A DNA stretch of 64,000 bases, from NCBI GenBank assembly GCA_902595715.1, contig CACJRI010000005.1:1-64000 (forward strand). Direction: 5' to 3'. Shown here in pieces: positions 39,107 to 48,352 of this stretch. The stretch's first letter is position 1; every line of letters begins with the position of its first letter. Made by a program: the position numbers and the translations under genes. The notes under the pieces are model-generated. The model was not told the origin of the DNA. It searched no databases and saw nothing but the letters and a program-made list of their open reading frames with translations. This DNA is from an uncultured SAR86 cluster bacterium (GTDB lineage Bacteria; Pseudomonadota; Gammaproteobacteria; Magnimaribacterales; AG-339-G14).

Positions 39107-39904
39107 TTGAATCATTACGAAATAATTTATATTTTTAACCCTGACGAAAAAGAGTTGGGTAAATCTCTATTCGATAAAATATTAGAGACAACCAAATCCA
39201 TAAAAGGTCAGATACATAGATCTGAAGAAATTGGCTCAAGAAGATTGGCATACCCAATAAAAGATTACTATCGAGGCGAGTACTTTTTGATCAACTTGGA
39301 ATGTAATTCCTCTGAGCTAGCATCAATAACCGACCTTTTTAAATTCAATGAAAATATTTTAAGAACATCTGTTTTAAAGAAAAAACAAGCTGAAACTGGT
39401 AAATCGGCTCTTATGGAGCAAACCAAAGATTCTTTGTATGAAAAAGATTCAAAAGATGAAGGCCTTGTTAAAAAGGTTTCAAATGAAGCAAAAGAAGTTT
39501 TATCAAAAGCAGAAGAAGTAGTTGAGGACGCCATTGAAGAAGTCAAAGAAGCTGCTGAAAAAGTAGAAGAAGTAGTCGAAGATGTGGTTGAAGAAGTGGT
39601 TGAAAAAGCTGAAGAGATTGTTGAAGCTGCTGAAGAAGTAGTTGAGGACGCCATTGAAGAAGTCAAAGAAGCTGCTGAAAAAGTAGAAGAAGAAGTCGAA
39701 GATGTGGTTGAAGAAGTGGTTGAAAAAGCTGAAGAGATTGTTGAAGCTGCTGAAGAAGTAGTTGAGGACGCCATTGAAGAAGTCAAAGAAGCTGCTGAAA
39801 AAGTAGAAGAAGTAGTCGAAGAAGTAGTCGAAGAGGCCAAGGAAAAAGCAAAGGGAGTTTTTGCAAAAGTTAAGAACGTTTTTAAGGCAGATAAGAAAAA
39901 GTAA
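39107..39904 (+). CDS. rpsF: 30S ribosomal protein S6 with long repetitive acidic tail
   Basis: Residues 1 to about 97 are a normal S6 (NHYEIIYIFNP; IGSRRLAYPIKDYYRGEYFLI; FKFNENILRTSVLKK), which binds 16S rRNA with S18. The protein then runs on to 265 residues; the usual length is 95-140. From residue 136 the tail is built of a 40-residue Glu/Val/Ala/Lys repeat (EEVVEDAIEEVKEAAEKVEE and a related half), predicted amphipathic helix. The last roughly 20 residues turn basic (AKGVFAKVKNVFKADKKK). The reading frame is intact. rpsR follows after 6 bases. Confidence 0.95.
   Translation: MNHYEIIYIFNPDEKELGKSLFDKILETTKSIKGQIHRSEEIGSRRLAYPIKDYYRGEYFLINLECNSSELASITDLFKFNENILRTSVLKKKQAETGKSALMEQTKDSLYEKDSKDEGLVKKVSNEAKEVLSKAEEVVEDAIEEVKEAAEKVEEVVEDVVEEVVEKAEEIVEAAEEVVEDAIEEVKEAAEKVEEEVEDVVEEVVEKAEEIVEAAEEVVEDAIEEVKEAAEKVEEVVEEVVEEAKEKAKGVFAKVKNVFKADKKK
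39512..39822 (+). repeat. 120-base tandem repeat encoding the S6 tail
   Basis: Two full units (39512-39631 and 39632-39751) and a 71-base third copy (39752-39822) have an exact 120-base period. The two full units differ at only a base or two: GTA in the first (near 39572) is GAA in the second. Each unit encodes 40 residues made of two related 20-residue halves. Near identity at synonymous sites points to recent duplication. Confidence 0.95.
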
Positions 39905-39910
39905 AAAAAT

Positions 39911-40174
39911 ATGAGAAGACAAAAAGATAACAAAAGAAGAAATCAGAATCAGGATAACTTTCTAAAGCCTAAAAGAGCTTGTCAATTCACCGCAGCAGGC
40001 GTTGATGAAATTGACTATAAAGATGTTGAGCTTTTAAAAAAATTCATAACAGAAACAGGAAAGATTATTCCAGCACGTATGACCGGTACTAGTGCAAAGT
40101 ATCAACGTCAACTTACCAGAGCCATCAAGAGAGCAAGGCTTTTGGCATTATTACCTTTTACAGATAGTCATTAG
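39911..40174 (+). CDS. rpsR: 30S ribosomal protein S18
   Basis: S18 pairs with S6 on the 30S platform. The 87-residue protein has a basic N-terminus and the family motifs [23 protein letters not shown], split as expected, then [26 protein letters not shown] and LALLPFTD. It begins 6 bases after rpsF. Confidence 0.97.
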   Translation: MRRQKDNKRRNQNQDNFLKPKRACQFTAAGVDEIDYKDVELLKKFITETGKIIPARMTGTSAKYQRQLTRAIKRARLLALLPFTDSH

Positions 40175-40178
40175 AAAC

Positions 40179-40631
40179 ATGAAGTTAATTCTACAAGAAA
40201 GCATAACTGGATTAGGAAACCCAGGAGACTTGGTTCAAGTTAAATCTGGTTACGGTAGAAATTATCTTTTACCAACAGGTAAAGCTATTGTTGCTAATGA
40301 AGAAAATATGAAGGTTTACGAAGCCAAACAAGAAGAATTGAAACTTCAAGAAGAAAAAAGGCTAGAAAGAGCAAAAGAAATTTTCGATAAAATAAATGAA
40401 TTTTCTGTTTCCCAAAATGTTGCAATTTCTGAGGAAGGCACAATGTATGGCTCAGTCGGTACAAAAGAAATTTCAGAACTTTTAGAGGCAAATGATTTTC
40501 AAATTGAAAGAAGCGCAGTCAGACTCCCTGAGGGTTCGCTCAAAGAAATTGGAAATTATGTAATTGATATTGAATTGCACCCTGAAGTCATCGCTAAAGT
40601 TAATCTCGAACTTAAACCCGAAGAATCTTAA
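40179..40631 (+). CDS. rplI: 50S ribosomal protein L9
   Basis: L9 has two RNA-binding globular ends joined by a long helix. The 150-residue protein starts at the ATG at 40179 (KLILQESITGLGNPGDLVQVKSGYGRNYLLP in successive family blocks); upstream in-frame codons inside rpsR are rejected. The helical connector and the C-terminal LYGSVGT-like segment (MYGSVGTKEIS) are present. Confidence 0.97.
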   Translation: MKLILQESITGLGNPGDLVQVKSGYGRNYLLPTGKAIVANEENMKVYEAKQEELKLQEEKRLERAKEIFDKINEFSVSQNVAISEEGTMYGSVGTKEISELLEANDFQIERSAVRLPEGSLKEIGNYVIDIELHPEVIAKVNLELKPEES

Positions 40632-40679
40632 AATCTAATTGTCTTCATTCTTTAGTAGTGGGAGAATATCAGCCCTGCT

Positions 40680-42059
40680 ATGAGAAAAGAAAACGACTTA
40701 CCATCATCTATTGAAGCTGAAAAAGCTGTTCTTGGAAGCATAATATTAGAACCAACGCTCTGGGACTCATTATCCGTAGAAGTTGATGAAAGTGACTTTA
40801 TTGCCAATGAACATAAGTTAATTTTTCGGGGTATCAAAAAACTCATTGATCTTGGATCAGAGATTGACACAGTTACTTTAATTGAATCTCTTTCAAACGA
40901 TAGCGATCTTTCATCTCTTTCTAATTTTGATCGAGTGAGTTATGTAAAAAATTTGGTATCTGAAACACCGGGTACAGCTAACTTTATTAATTACACAAAC
41001 ATCATCAAACAATCTTCTTCGCTCAGAAAATTAATATCGACTGCGGCTGATATCTCTTCTTTGGCCAAGGAAGCAGATACTTTTGAAAGCGAAAGTGCTT
41101 TAAGTGAGGCTGAAGATAAATTAATAAAACTCAGAGATTCAATTCAAAGAAGCTCCGGACCAATCCTAGCTAAAGATTTAATAAAACCGGTTTACGATAA
41201 GATAGACGAGACCATTAGATCTGATGGAGATTTGGTAGGAATAAGCACGGGCTTTAGAGATTTGGATAAGATCACGATGGGCTTACAACAAGGAGATTTA
41301 TTCGTTATTGCAGGACGACCTAGCATGGGAAAAACTGCATTTGCACTTAGTATCGCAGGCCAATTAGTGAACGATGGCATACCATCTGTTCTCTTTAGTT
41401 TGGAAATGTCAGCAAGGTCCATTATGTATAGAATGATATCTCTGCTTGGAAAAATAGAATTAAAAAAATTATTCGAAGCAAAAAATCTCTCTGAAAATGA
41501 TTTTAATGAGATAGAGAATACTCTTTCTTTACTAAGCAGATCTAAATTTTTTATTGATGACACATCTTCGCTATCTCCTTCAGAAATTCTTTCTCGATCA
41601 AGAAAGCTCAAAAGGGAAAACCCAGATTTAGGTCTGATCATCATCGATTATATGCAACTAATGCGAGCTGATACTAAAAATGATAACCGTGTTTCAGAAA
41701 TGAGTGAGATTTCAAGATCTCTTAAAGCTCTGGCTAAAGAAATTGATGTCCCGGTAATTGCTTTATCACAATTAAATAGAGCGCCTGAAACTAGGACAGG
41801 AAAAAGACCTGTTCTTGCAGATTTAAAAGATTCTGGAGCGATTGAGCAAGATGCAGATATTGTAACTTTTGTTTTTCGTGCAGAAAAATACGAACAAGAT
41901 CTTGAAAATAAAGGGCTTGCAATAATTGATGTAGCTAAACACAGAAATGGCCCTACAGATACTGTGAAATTACATTTTTCTGATAAATATACAAAATTTC
42001 AGGACCTTGCTCTAGATGATCCAGCCTTAAGAAATCCAGATTTTTCAGAAGAAGATTGA
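40680..42059 (+). CDS. dnaB: Replicative DNA helicase DnaB
   Basis: DnaB is the hexameric helicase at the replication fork. The 459-residue protein has the N-terminal helical domain (PSSIEAEKAVLGSIIL), then the RecA-like domain with Walker A GRPSMGKTAFAL, Walker B LIIIDYMQLM and SQLNRAPETR. No intein is present. It follows rplI, as in many gammaproteobacteria. Confidence 0.98.
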   Translation: MRKENDLPSSIEAEKAVLGSIILEPTLWDSLSVEVDESDFIANEHKLIFRGIKKLIDLGSEIDTVTLIESLSNDSDLSSLSNFDRVSYVKNLVSETPGTANFINYTNIIKQSSSLRKLISTAADISSLAKEADTFESESALSEAEDKLIKLRDSIQRSSGPILAKDLIKPVYDKIDETIRSDGDLVGISTGFRDLDKITMGLQQGDLFVIAGRPSMGKTAFALSIAGQLVNDGIPSVLFSLEMSARSIMYRMISLLGKIELKKLFEAKNLSENDFNEIENTLSLLSRSKFFIDDTSSLSPSEILSRSRKLKRENPDLGLIIIDYMQLMRADTKNDNRVSEMSEISRSLKALAKEIDVPVIALSQLNRAPETRTGKRPVLADLKDSGAIEQDADIVTFVFRAEKYEQDLENKGLAIIDVAKHRNGPTDTVKLHFSDKYTKFQDLALDDPALRNPDFSEED

Positions 42060-42060
42060 A

Positions 42061-43128
42061 TTGAATCGTCCGACTTTTGTAGAAATCGATCTGAAGGCTT
42101 TGGATTTTAATCTTAAAAGTCTTAAGAGTTCTGTACACTCTGCAAAATTTTTTCCGGTTGTTAAAGCTGATGCATATGGACACGGCATAGATAAAATTAC
42201 GGAACACATCCAAAACAAAGTTGATGGATTTTGTGTTGCAACGTCTGAAGAGGCCATAAATCTTCGTTCAAAATCAAAAAAACCTATTTTAGATTTGGAA
42301 GGGCCTTACGATTTAGCCGATATGAAGGCTCTTCTCAAAAACAATATAGAGTTTGTTATCCACTCCAGCAGGCAGCTTAATTTTTTAAAACAAATTAAGA
42401 AATTCAAAGAAAGTCATCCGATATGGCTTAAATTTGACTCAGGAATGAATAGACTCGGCTTTTCAATAGAAGATTCTTCAATAATTTTTGAGGAAGTTTC
42501 TAAAAAAACTAACCAAATAGTTTTGATGAGTCATTTTTATTCATTTAAAGGTAATGCAAAACAACTAAAGAAATTTAAGGATCTTGAGAAAAGATGCTCA
42601 TCTGATGAAATATCTGTAAAGAAAAGCCTATGCAATTCTGGCGGCATGATTAATTATCCTGCTTCGCAGAAAGATATTGTAAGACCTGGAATAAGCATGT
42701 TTGGCAGTAGATCAAACTTAAAAGATAAAAACATTAAGCTTGAATCTGTAATGACATTGAAATCAAAGTTCATATCTTTAAAAGTAATTAAAAAAGGAGA
42801 AAAGGTTGGTTACGAAGGGACTTGGCAGGCTAAAAAGCGAACTAAAATAGGTATTTTGCCAGTAGGGTATGGTGATGGGTATCCAATAAACTTGAGCAAT
42901 TGTGGGAAAGTATTGATTAAAGGAAAATTAGCGCCAGTAATTGGTAAAGTCTCAATGGACATGGTTGCAATTGATTTATCCAGTATAAGTAAAATTAGTT
43001 ATAAGGATGAAGTTATTTTATGGGGTAAAGGCCATGAAGTAGACACAGTGGCTAAATATGCTAATAATAGTTCTTACACATTAATGACTGGAATAACAAA
43101 TCGCGTAAAAAAGGTATACAAGTTATGA
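42061..43128 (+). CDS. alr: Alanine racemase
   Basis: Alr converts L- to D-alanine for Ddl. The 355-residue fold-III PLP enzyme has the PLP lysine in VVKADAYGHG, FDSGMNRLGF, CNSGGM, RPGISMFG and the catalytic region VGYEGTWQAKKRTKIGILPVGYGDGYP. The start is a TTG one base after the dnaB stop, since the conserved NRPTFVEIDLKAL begins there. Its TGA overlaps the next ATG. Confidence 0.96.
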   Translation: MNRPTFVEIDLKALDFNLKSLKSSVHSAKFFPVVKADAYGHGIDKITEHIQNKVDGFCVATSEEAINLRSKSKKPILDLEGPYDLADMKALLKNNIEFVIHSSRQLNFLKQIKKFKESHPIWLKFDSGMNRLGFSIEDSSIIFEEVSKKTNQIVLMSHFYSFKGNAKQLKKFKDLEKRCSSDEISVKKSLCNSGGMINYPASQKDIVRPGISMFGSRSNLKDKNIKLESVMTLKSKFISLKVIKKGEKVGYEGTWQAKKRTKIGILPVGYGDGYPINLSNCGKVLIKGKLAPVIGKVSMDMVAIDLSSISKISYKDEVILWGKGHEVDTVAKYANNSSYTLMTGITNRVKKVYKL

Positions 43129-44237
43129 AAATTAAAGTTTTAAAAGAAACCCCAAGAAACATAAAGGAGTTTCCTGTTGAAAACGAATACAACCTTTCAA
43201 AGGAAGAAGTTACTGATATAGCTGAGATTTTTAGTACTCCTTTAACAGGTTCTTACAATTGGGACTATACGGTTCAAGATAATAGAATCAAAAGACTTTA
43301 CGAACTTGGAAAAGATCTTAATTGGAATGCAGAAAAAGACATCGATTGGGACAGACCTTTACCTGAAAGAGGAGATACACCTCCTCCTATATTTTGGGAC
43401 GATTACGAACCTTATCAAAAGCTCTCCACAGAAGATAAATTCACTTTTATGAGTCATAGGGGAGCTTGGTCTTTAAGCCAATTTTTGCATGGTGAACAAG
43501 GAGCTTTGCTAGTAGCATCGCAACTCGTGTCGTGTGCTCCAACTTTCAATGCAAAGCTTTATGCTGCATCTCAAACCTTTGATGAAGCAAGACATGTCGA
43601 AGCATTTAATAAATATATCCAATCTAGAGTTGGAATTATGTATCCCGTAGGAACAGGTCTTAAGTCATTACTTGATAAAATTTTGACTGACCCAAGATGG
43701 GACCTCAAATTCATTGGGATGCAAATAATCATAGAAGGACTTGCTCTTGCTGCTTTTAATCTTGCGAGACAAGGTACTTTTGATCCTGTTTTTAAAGATA
43801 TGCTTTATCTAATCATTAGAGACGAGGCAAGACACGTGACTTTTGGAGTAAATTATTTAGAGGAGTTTGTAAAAACCCTTTCCGACGAAGAAAGAGAGGA
43901 AAGAGCTCAATTTGCTTATGAGGCTTGTGTTGTGATGAGAGGTAGATTGATGTCTTCAGAAGTATATGAACATTTTGGATGGGATGTAGAAGATGCCATT
44001 GCTTTTCAAAGTAAGTCTGATGTTACAAACAACTTCCAACACTTATTGTTTACAAGAGTCGTACCTAACTTAGCAAGAATTGGCTTATTAACTGACAAAG
44101 TCAAACCTTTGTATGACGAACTAGGTGTGTTGGATTATCAGGACTGGCCAACGGATGGAGAAATTGATTGGGCATCTCTTTCAAGGCCGCTGGATAAATC
44201 GGAAGAAGTAGAAGAAGGTCAGTTTATATCCATCTAA
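43125..44237 (+). CDS. Ferritin-like diiron protein of unknown function
   Basis: This 370-residue protein has two matched halves of a diiron four-helix bundle: Glu124 with Glu154-x-x-His157, and Glu204 with Glu234-x-x-His237. Both second helices read DEARH and both spacings are 30 residues, the ribonucleotide reductase R2/oxygenase pattern. There is no signal peptide or membrane segment. The start overlaps the alr stop (ATGA), so the two are translationally coupled. A 65-base gap containing a possible promoter separates it from pyrG. The substrate is unknown; oxidase or oxygenase activity is inferred from the ligands only. Confidence 0.75.
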   Translation: MKIKVLKETPRNIKEFPVENEYNLSKEEVTDIAEIFSTPLTGSYNWDYTVQDNRIKRLYELGKDLNWNAEKDIDWDRPLPERGDTPPPIFWDDYEPYQKLSTEDKFTFMSHRGAWSLSQFLHGEQGALLVASQLVSCAPTFNAKLYAASQTFDEARHVEAFNKYIQSRVGIMYPVGTGLKSLLDKILTDPRWDLKFIGMQIIIEGLALAAFNLARQGTFDPVFKDMLYLIIRDEARHVTFGVNYLEEFVKTLSDEEREERAQFAYEACVVMRGRLMSSEVYEHFGWDVEDAIAFQSKSDVTNNFQHLLFTRVVPNLARIGLLTDKVKPLYDELGVLDYQDWPTDGEIDWASLSRPLDKSEEVEEGQFISI

Positions 44238-44281
44238 TTTATCTCTGATAAAGTTTTTTAAATAGCTTAAGACTATTCTGA

Positions 44282-44318
44282 TATACTTATAAACCATCTT
44301 GTATGAAAAAGATGGTTT
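44282..44318 (+). promoter_or_regulatory. pyrG leader: -10 box and hairpin enclosing the start codon
   Basis: A possible -10, TATACT, lies at 44282-44287. AAACCATCTT (44291-44300) and AAGATGGTTT (44309-44318) form a perfect 10-base inverted repeat with an 8-base loop. The first pyrG ATG (44303) is in the loop and the alternative ATG (44312) is in the 3' arm. Transcription from the -10 would begin near the base of the hairpin. Confidence 0.55.
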
Positions 44319-45937
44319 CAAAAAATCCTAAATTCTTATTTGTAACTGGTGGAGTCGTCTCCTCTATCGGTAAAGGTATTCTTTCAGCTTCACTAGGCTC
44401 TCTTCTAGAGAGTAGAGGGTTAAAAGTTACAGTTATGAAGCTTGATCCATACATAAACCTTGATCCTGGCACAATGAGTCCTTTTCAACATGGCGAGGTT
44501 TTTGTTACAGAAGATGGTTCTGAAACCGATCTCGATCTTGGACATTATGAAAGATATTTGAACTCAAAAATGTCGCATAAAAATAATTTTACTGCAGGTC
44601 AAGTTTATGAAGATGTTCTTAAAAGAGAAAGAAAGGGAGAATTTTTAGGTTCAACCGTGCAAGTAATTCCTCATATCACAGATGAGATTAAAAAAAGAAT
44701 TGCATATGGCGCAGGCAATAATGACATCGCAATTATAGAAATTGGCGGAACCGTTGGCGATATTGAGTCCCAACCTTTTTTAGAAGCAATTAGGCAAATG
44801 AAACTTGAGTTGGGATCTGAAAGGACACTATTTACACACTTAACTTTCGTTCCTTATTTAGCATCATCAGGAGAAACTAAAACAAAACCAACTCAACATT
44901 CCGTCAAAAGTTTGTTATCTCATGGTCTGCAAGCAGATATTTTAATTTGTCGATCTGAACAAAATCTTTCAAAAGCAGATTGTAGAAAAATTGCTTTGTT
45001 TACCAACGTAAATGAAGATTGTGTTTTTACATTACCTGATGTCCCATCAATATATGCAATCCCTGTAATGATGAATAAACAAGGCTTAGACCAGCAAATA
45101 GTAGAAAAACTAAAATTAAAGTGTTCTAAGCCAAAACTTAATGATTGGAAAAGGGTTACTAAACTTGAATCAGAGCAAAAAGGAGAGACTAAAATCGCAA
45201 TGGTAGGTAAATATACTGAATTGGTAGATTCATATAAATCAGTAAATGAAGCTTTAATTCATGCGGGCATCCACAATAAGACAAACGTAAAAATTGAGCA
45301 CATAGATTCTGAAAGATTCAATAAGGGAGTAGAAAATTTAGAAGCTGATGGTATTTTAATTCCAGGAGGATTTGGAAATAGAGGTGTCAAAGGAATGCTT
45401 AACGTAGCAAAGTTTGCTAGAGAAAATAACATCCCTTATTTTGGGATATGCTTAGGGATGCAAGTTGCGGTCATAGAATTTGCAAGAAATGTATTGAAAT
45501 TGGATGCTGACAGTACTGAGTTTAAGAAGAACACTCGGCATCCAGTAATAGGATTGATTACAGAATGGCTTGATGAAGATGGACTTATTCAGTATCGGAC
45601 GGAAGACTCTGACAAGGGGGGTACTATGCGCCTAGGAAGTCAAGTATGCCATTTAAAGAAAAATAGCAAGATGGCAAAGCTTTACAAAAAACTCAAAATT
45701 TTCGAACGCCACAGACATAGATATGAATTTAATGGCAATTATGAGGCGGCATTTAATAAAAATGGTATGACTATAGTTGGAAAATCTGAAAACGATACCT
45801 TGGTAGAAGCAATTGAAATTAAGAACCACAAATGGTTCATTGGTTGTCAGTTTCATCCTGAATTCACATCCGACCCAATAAATGCACATCCGCTTTTCAA
45901 AGGATTTATTAAAGCTGCTAAGTTAAACTCTAAGTAA
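44303..45937 (+). CDS. pyrG: CTP synthase
   Basis: PyrG makes CTP from UTP, ATP and glutamine. The 544-residue protein has the synthetase domain ([44 protein letters not shown] in family blocks) and a class I glutaminase domain with GGFGNRG, the nucleophile in FGICLGMQ and the His-Glu pair in QFHPEFTS. The start may be 44303 or 44312; both fit. A hairpin covers both. Confidence 0.97.
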   Translation: MKKMVSKNPKFLFVTGGVVSSIGKGILSASLGSLLESRGLKVTVMKLDPYINLDPGTMSPFQHGEVFVTEDGSETDLDLGHYERYLNSKMSHKNNFTAGQVYEDVLKRERKGEFLGSTVQVIPHITDEIKKRIAYGAGNNDIAIIEIGGTVGDIESQPFLEAIRQMKLELGSERTLFTHLTFVPYLASSGETKTKPTQHSVKSLLSHGLQADILICRSEQNLSKADCRKIALFTNVNEDCVFTLPDVPSIYAIPVMMNKQGLDQQIVEKLKLKCSKPKLNDWKRVTKLESEQKGETKIAMVGKYTELVDSYKSVNEALIHAGIHNKTNVKIEHIDSERFNKGVENLEADGILIPGGFGNRGVKGMLNVAKFARENNIPYFGICLGMQVAVIEFARNVLKLDADSTEFKKNTRHPVIGLITEWLDEDGLIQYRTEDSDKGGTMRLGSQVCHLKKNSKMAKLYKKLKIFERHRHRYEFNGNYEAAFNKNGMTIVGKSENDTLVEAIEIKNHKWFIGCQFHPEFTSDPINAHPLFKGFIKAAKLNSK

Positions 45938-45940
45938 AAA

Positions 45941-46762
45941 ATGAGCGATTTAGTAAAAATAGCAAAAACAGAGATTTCAAATTCCAACAAACTTTGCGTC
46001 ATCGCTGGTTTAAACGTTTTAGAAGACGATCAACTTACTTTCAAGGTTGCTGAAAGATTAAAAAAAATTACTGGAGCTCAGGGGAATTCATTCATTTTTA
46101 AAGCCTCTTTTGATAAAGCTAATCGCTCATCTGTAGACTCATATCGGGGACCGGGTCTTGAAAAAGGCTTAGAAATTTTTAGAGAATTAAAAAAAAGCGA
46201 CTATCAACTTATTACCGACATTCATGAAATAAGCCAAGTCGAACAAATATCAGAGGTTGTTGATATTATCCAAATACCTGCTTTTTTATGCAGACAAACA
46301 GATCTAATCAAAGAAGCTTGCCAGTCTGGAAAGCCGTTAAACATAAAAAAAGGGCAATTTTTATCTCCTGATCAAATGAAGAATATCATTGAAAAATGCA
46401 GCAATTTTGGTAACGATCAAGTCATGCTTTGTGAAAGGGGCACTTCTTTTGGCTATGACAATTTAGTTGTAGACATGTTGGGCATGTCTAAATTAAAAAC
46501 TTTCAAATGCCCAATTATTTTTGACGTTACTCACTCTCTTCAACTTCCCGGTCAAGGAAAAACTGCTGCAGGCGGTAGAGGAGATCAAGCTGAGGACTTA
46601 GCCAAAGCCGGAGTATCTTTGGGTATAGCTGGCCTATTCATAGAAGTCCACCCCAATCCTAAAGAGGCTCTTTGTGATGGTCCATCGGCAACGCCTTTAG
46701 ATCAATTTGAAACCCTTTTGAGTAAAGTCAATGCTGTAGACGAGGCAGTGAAAGGTTTTTAA
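45941..46762 (+). CDS. kdsA: Kdo-8-phosphate synthase
   Basis: KdsA condenses arabinose-5-phosphate with PEP to give Kdo-8-phosphate for lipopolysaccharide. The 273-residue barrel has FKASFDKANRSS, RGPGLEKGL, KKGQFLSPDQM, CERGTSFGYDNLVVDM and DVTHSLQLPG. It works downstream of KdsD (11441-12418). The pyrG-kdsA-eno order is standard for gammaproteobacteria. Confidence 0.98.
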   Translation: MSDLVKIAKTEISNSNKLCVIAGLNVLEDDQLTFKVAERLKKITGAQGNSFIFKASFDKANRSSVDSYRGPGLEKGLEIFRELKKSDYQLITDIHEISQVEQISEVVDIIQIPAFLCRQTDLIKEACQSGKPLNIKKGQFLSPDQMKNIIEKCSNFGNDQVMLCERGTSFGYDNLVVDMLGMSKLKTFKCPIIFDVTHSLQLPGQGKTAAGGRGDQAEDLAKAGVSLGIAGLFIEVHPNPKEALCDGPSATPLDQFETLLSKVNAVDEAVKGF

Positions 46763-46766
46763 GAAA

Positions 46767-48053
46767 ATGAAAGTCAAAGCAATTAAAGCGTTTGAAATCC
46801 TTGATTCCAGAGGAACTCCAACAATTGCGGCTTTGATAGAGGCAGACGATGATTTTAAAGAAATTGGTTTCGTTCCATCTGGTGCTTCTACCGGTTCCAG
46901 AGAAGCCATAGAAAAAAGAGATGGCGGTAATATTTTTAACGGTAAAGGAGTTGCGCAGGTAATTAAAAATGCAGAGGAGAATTTATTTCCAGAACTTATT
47001 GGTATGAAAATAGGCTCTCAAGTTGAATTCGATTCAAAACTAATAGAACTGGATGGGACGAAAAATAAAAAAAATTTTGGTGCAAATATTATCCTTTCTC
47101 TATCATTGGCTTACTGTAAGTTGTCAGCAAGTGCAGAAAAAAAGCCTTTATATGAGTATATTCATAATTACTTTAGGAAAAATTTTTTTTCAGAAGTAAA
47201 AATGAAGATGCCTCTTCCTATGATGAACATTCTAAACGGGGGAGCACATGCCAATAATCAGTTAGACTTTCAGGAGTTTATGATTCAGCCAGTTGGGTTC
47301 TCTTCCTTTAAAGAAGGTCTCATTTGCGGCGTGGAAGTATTTAATTTTTTAAAAAAAACATTGAATAAAAAAGGCTTTTCTACGGCAGTTGGGGATGAAG
47401 GTGGATTTGCTCCTGGAATAGATTCGGCTGAAGAAGCGCTTGATTTAATATCCAGTTCCATCCAAGAAGCAGGATATGAAGTTGATAAAGATGTAACCTT
47501 TGCACTGGATTGCGCCGCAACAGAATTGTTAAAAAATAAGGAATATGTTTTTTCAAATAAAGAAAAGTTATCGTCAGATGAATTAATTGAGTATCTTTCA
47601 AATTTAGCTAATAAATATCCTATTACTTCAGTTGAAGACGGGCTCGATGAAAACGATTGGGTTGGATGGGAGAGTCTCACTAAAAAACTTGGTAAGAAGA
47701 CTCAGTTGGTTGGCGATGATTTATTTGTAACTAATAAAGATATTCTTCAAGAGGGCATAGACAAAAATATTGCTAACTCAGTCTTGGTAAAAATTAACCA
47801 AATTGGAACAATTTCTGAAACTTTTGAAACTATACGTTTGGCTTATCAACATAACTATAAGTGCGTAATTTCTCATCGTTCTGGTGAAACGGAAGATAAT
47901 TTTATTGCCGATTTAGCTGTTGGTACCGGAGCTGGGCAAATAAAAACTGGCGCACCATCAAGGTCAGATAGAACTTCAAAATATAACAGATTGTTAATGA
48001 TTGATGCTATGGAAGATTTAGAGTTTCTCGGTAGGCAGGAGTTAATTAATTGA
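46767..48053 (+). CDS. eno: Enolase
   Basis: Enolase interconverts 2-phosphoglycerate and PEP. The 428-residue protein has AFEILDSRGTPT, PSGASTGSREAIEKRD, NILNGGAHANNQLDFQEFM, the VGDDLFVTN segment with catalytic lysines near VLVKINQIGT, and SHRSGETEDNFIADLAVG. The stop overlaps the ftsB TTG. Confidence 0.98.
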   Translation: MKVKAIKAFEILDSRGTPTIAALIEADDDFKEIGFVPSGASTGSREAIEKRDGGNIFNGKGVAQVIKNAEENLFPELIGMKIGSQVEFDSKLIELDGTKNKKNFGANIILSLSLAYCKLSASAEKKPLYEYIHNYFRKNFFSEVKMKMPLPMMNILNGGAHANNQLDFQEFMIQPVGFSSFKEGLICGVEVFNFLKKTLNKKGFSTAVGDEGGFAPGIDSAEEALDLISSSIQEAGYEVDKDVTFALDCAATELLKNKEYVFSNKEKLSSDELIEYLSNLANKYPITSVEDGLDENDWVGWESLTKKLGKKTQLVGDDLFVTNKDILQEGIDKNIANSVLVKINQIGTISETFETIRLAYQHNYKCVISHRSGETEDNFIADLAVGTGAGQIKTGAPSRSDRTSKYNRLLMIDAMEDLEFLGRQELIN

Positions 48054-48352
48054 TAGACAAAATTAAAAATTATTTTTTTCCCAGTGTATTAGTGATACTT
48101 ATTTTTTTGATTTTATTTTATATTATAGGAATCTTCTACGGGGAAAATAGCATTGGTCGGTTAGACAAAATGACACAAGAAAAAATTATCTTAGAAAATA
48201 AAATTGTTAAATTGAAGGAAGACAATAAAATTGCCAGAATGGAATTGGATAGTTTTACAAATGACCCTGAAGCTTTGGAAGGTTACGCCCGAAGTAAGTT
48301 AAATTTGATTAAAAAAGGGGAAGTTCTCATTGAACTAGTACCAAATGAGTGA
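48050..48352 (+). CDS. ftsB: Cell division protein FtsB
   Basis: FtsB is a short bitopic protein that pairs with FtsL and binds FtsQ. The 100-residue product has a membrane helix (about residues 9-28) and a leucine-zipper-like coiled coil (KIILENKIVKLKEDNKIARMEL), then ALEGYARSKLNLIKKGEVLI, matching the family's YARSELGMVKPGE block. It starts at a TTG overlapping the eno stop, with AGGAG 8 bases upstream. The eno-ftsB-ispD order is conserved. Confidence 0.92.
   Translation: MIDKIKNYFFPSVLVILIFLILFYIIGIFYGENSIGRLDKMTQEKIILENKIVKLKEDNKIARMELDSFTNDPEALEGYARSKLNLIKKGEVLIELVPNE

Noticed and set aside
39512-39822. Tandem repeat as a possible CRISPR array
   Set aside because: Units are contiguous with no variable spacers, keep one reading frame and code for the S6 tail.
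39268-39933. Long antisense reading frames (Ser/Thr-rich and Phe-rich) opposite rpsF
   Set aside because: They are by-products of the 120-base coding repeat; composition is the mirror of Glu/Val/Lys codons and no start context or family match is seen.
40092-40178. Upstream start of rplI inside rpsR
   Set aside because: L9 begins KLILQE directly at the ATG at 40179; the earlier codons are out-of-frame rpsR sequence.
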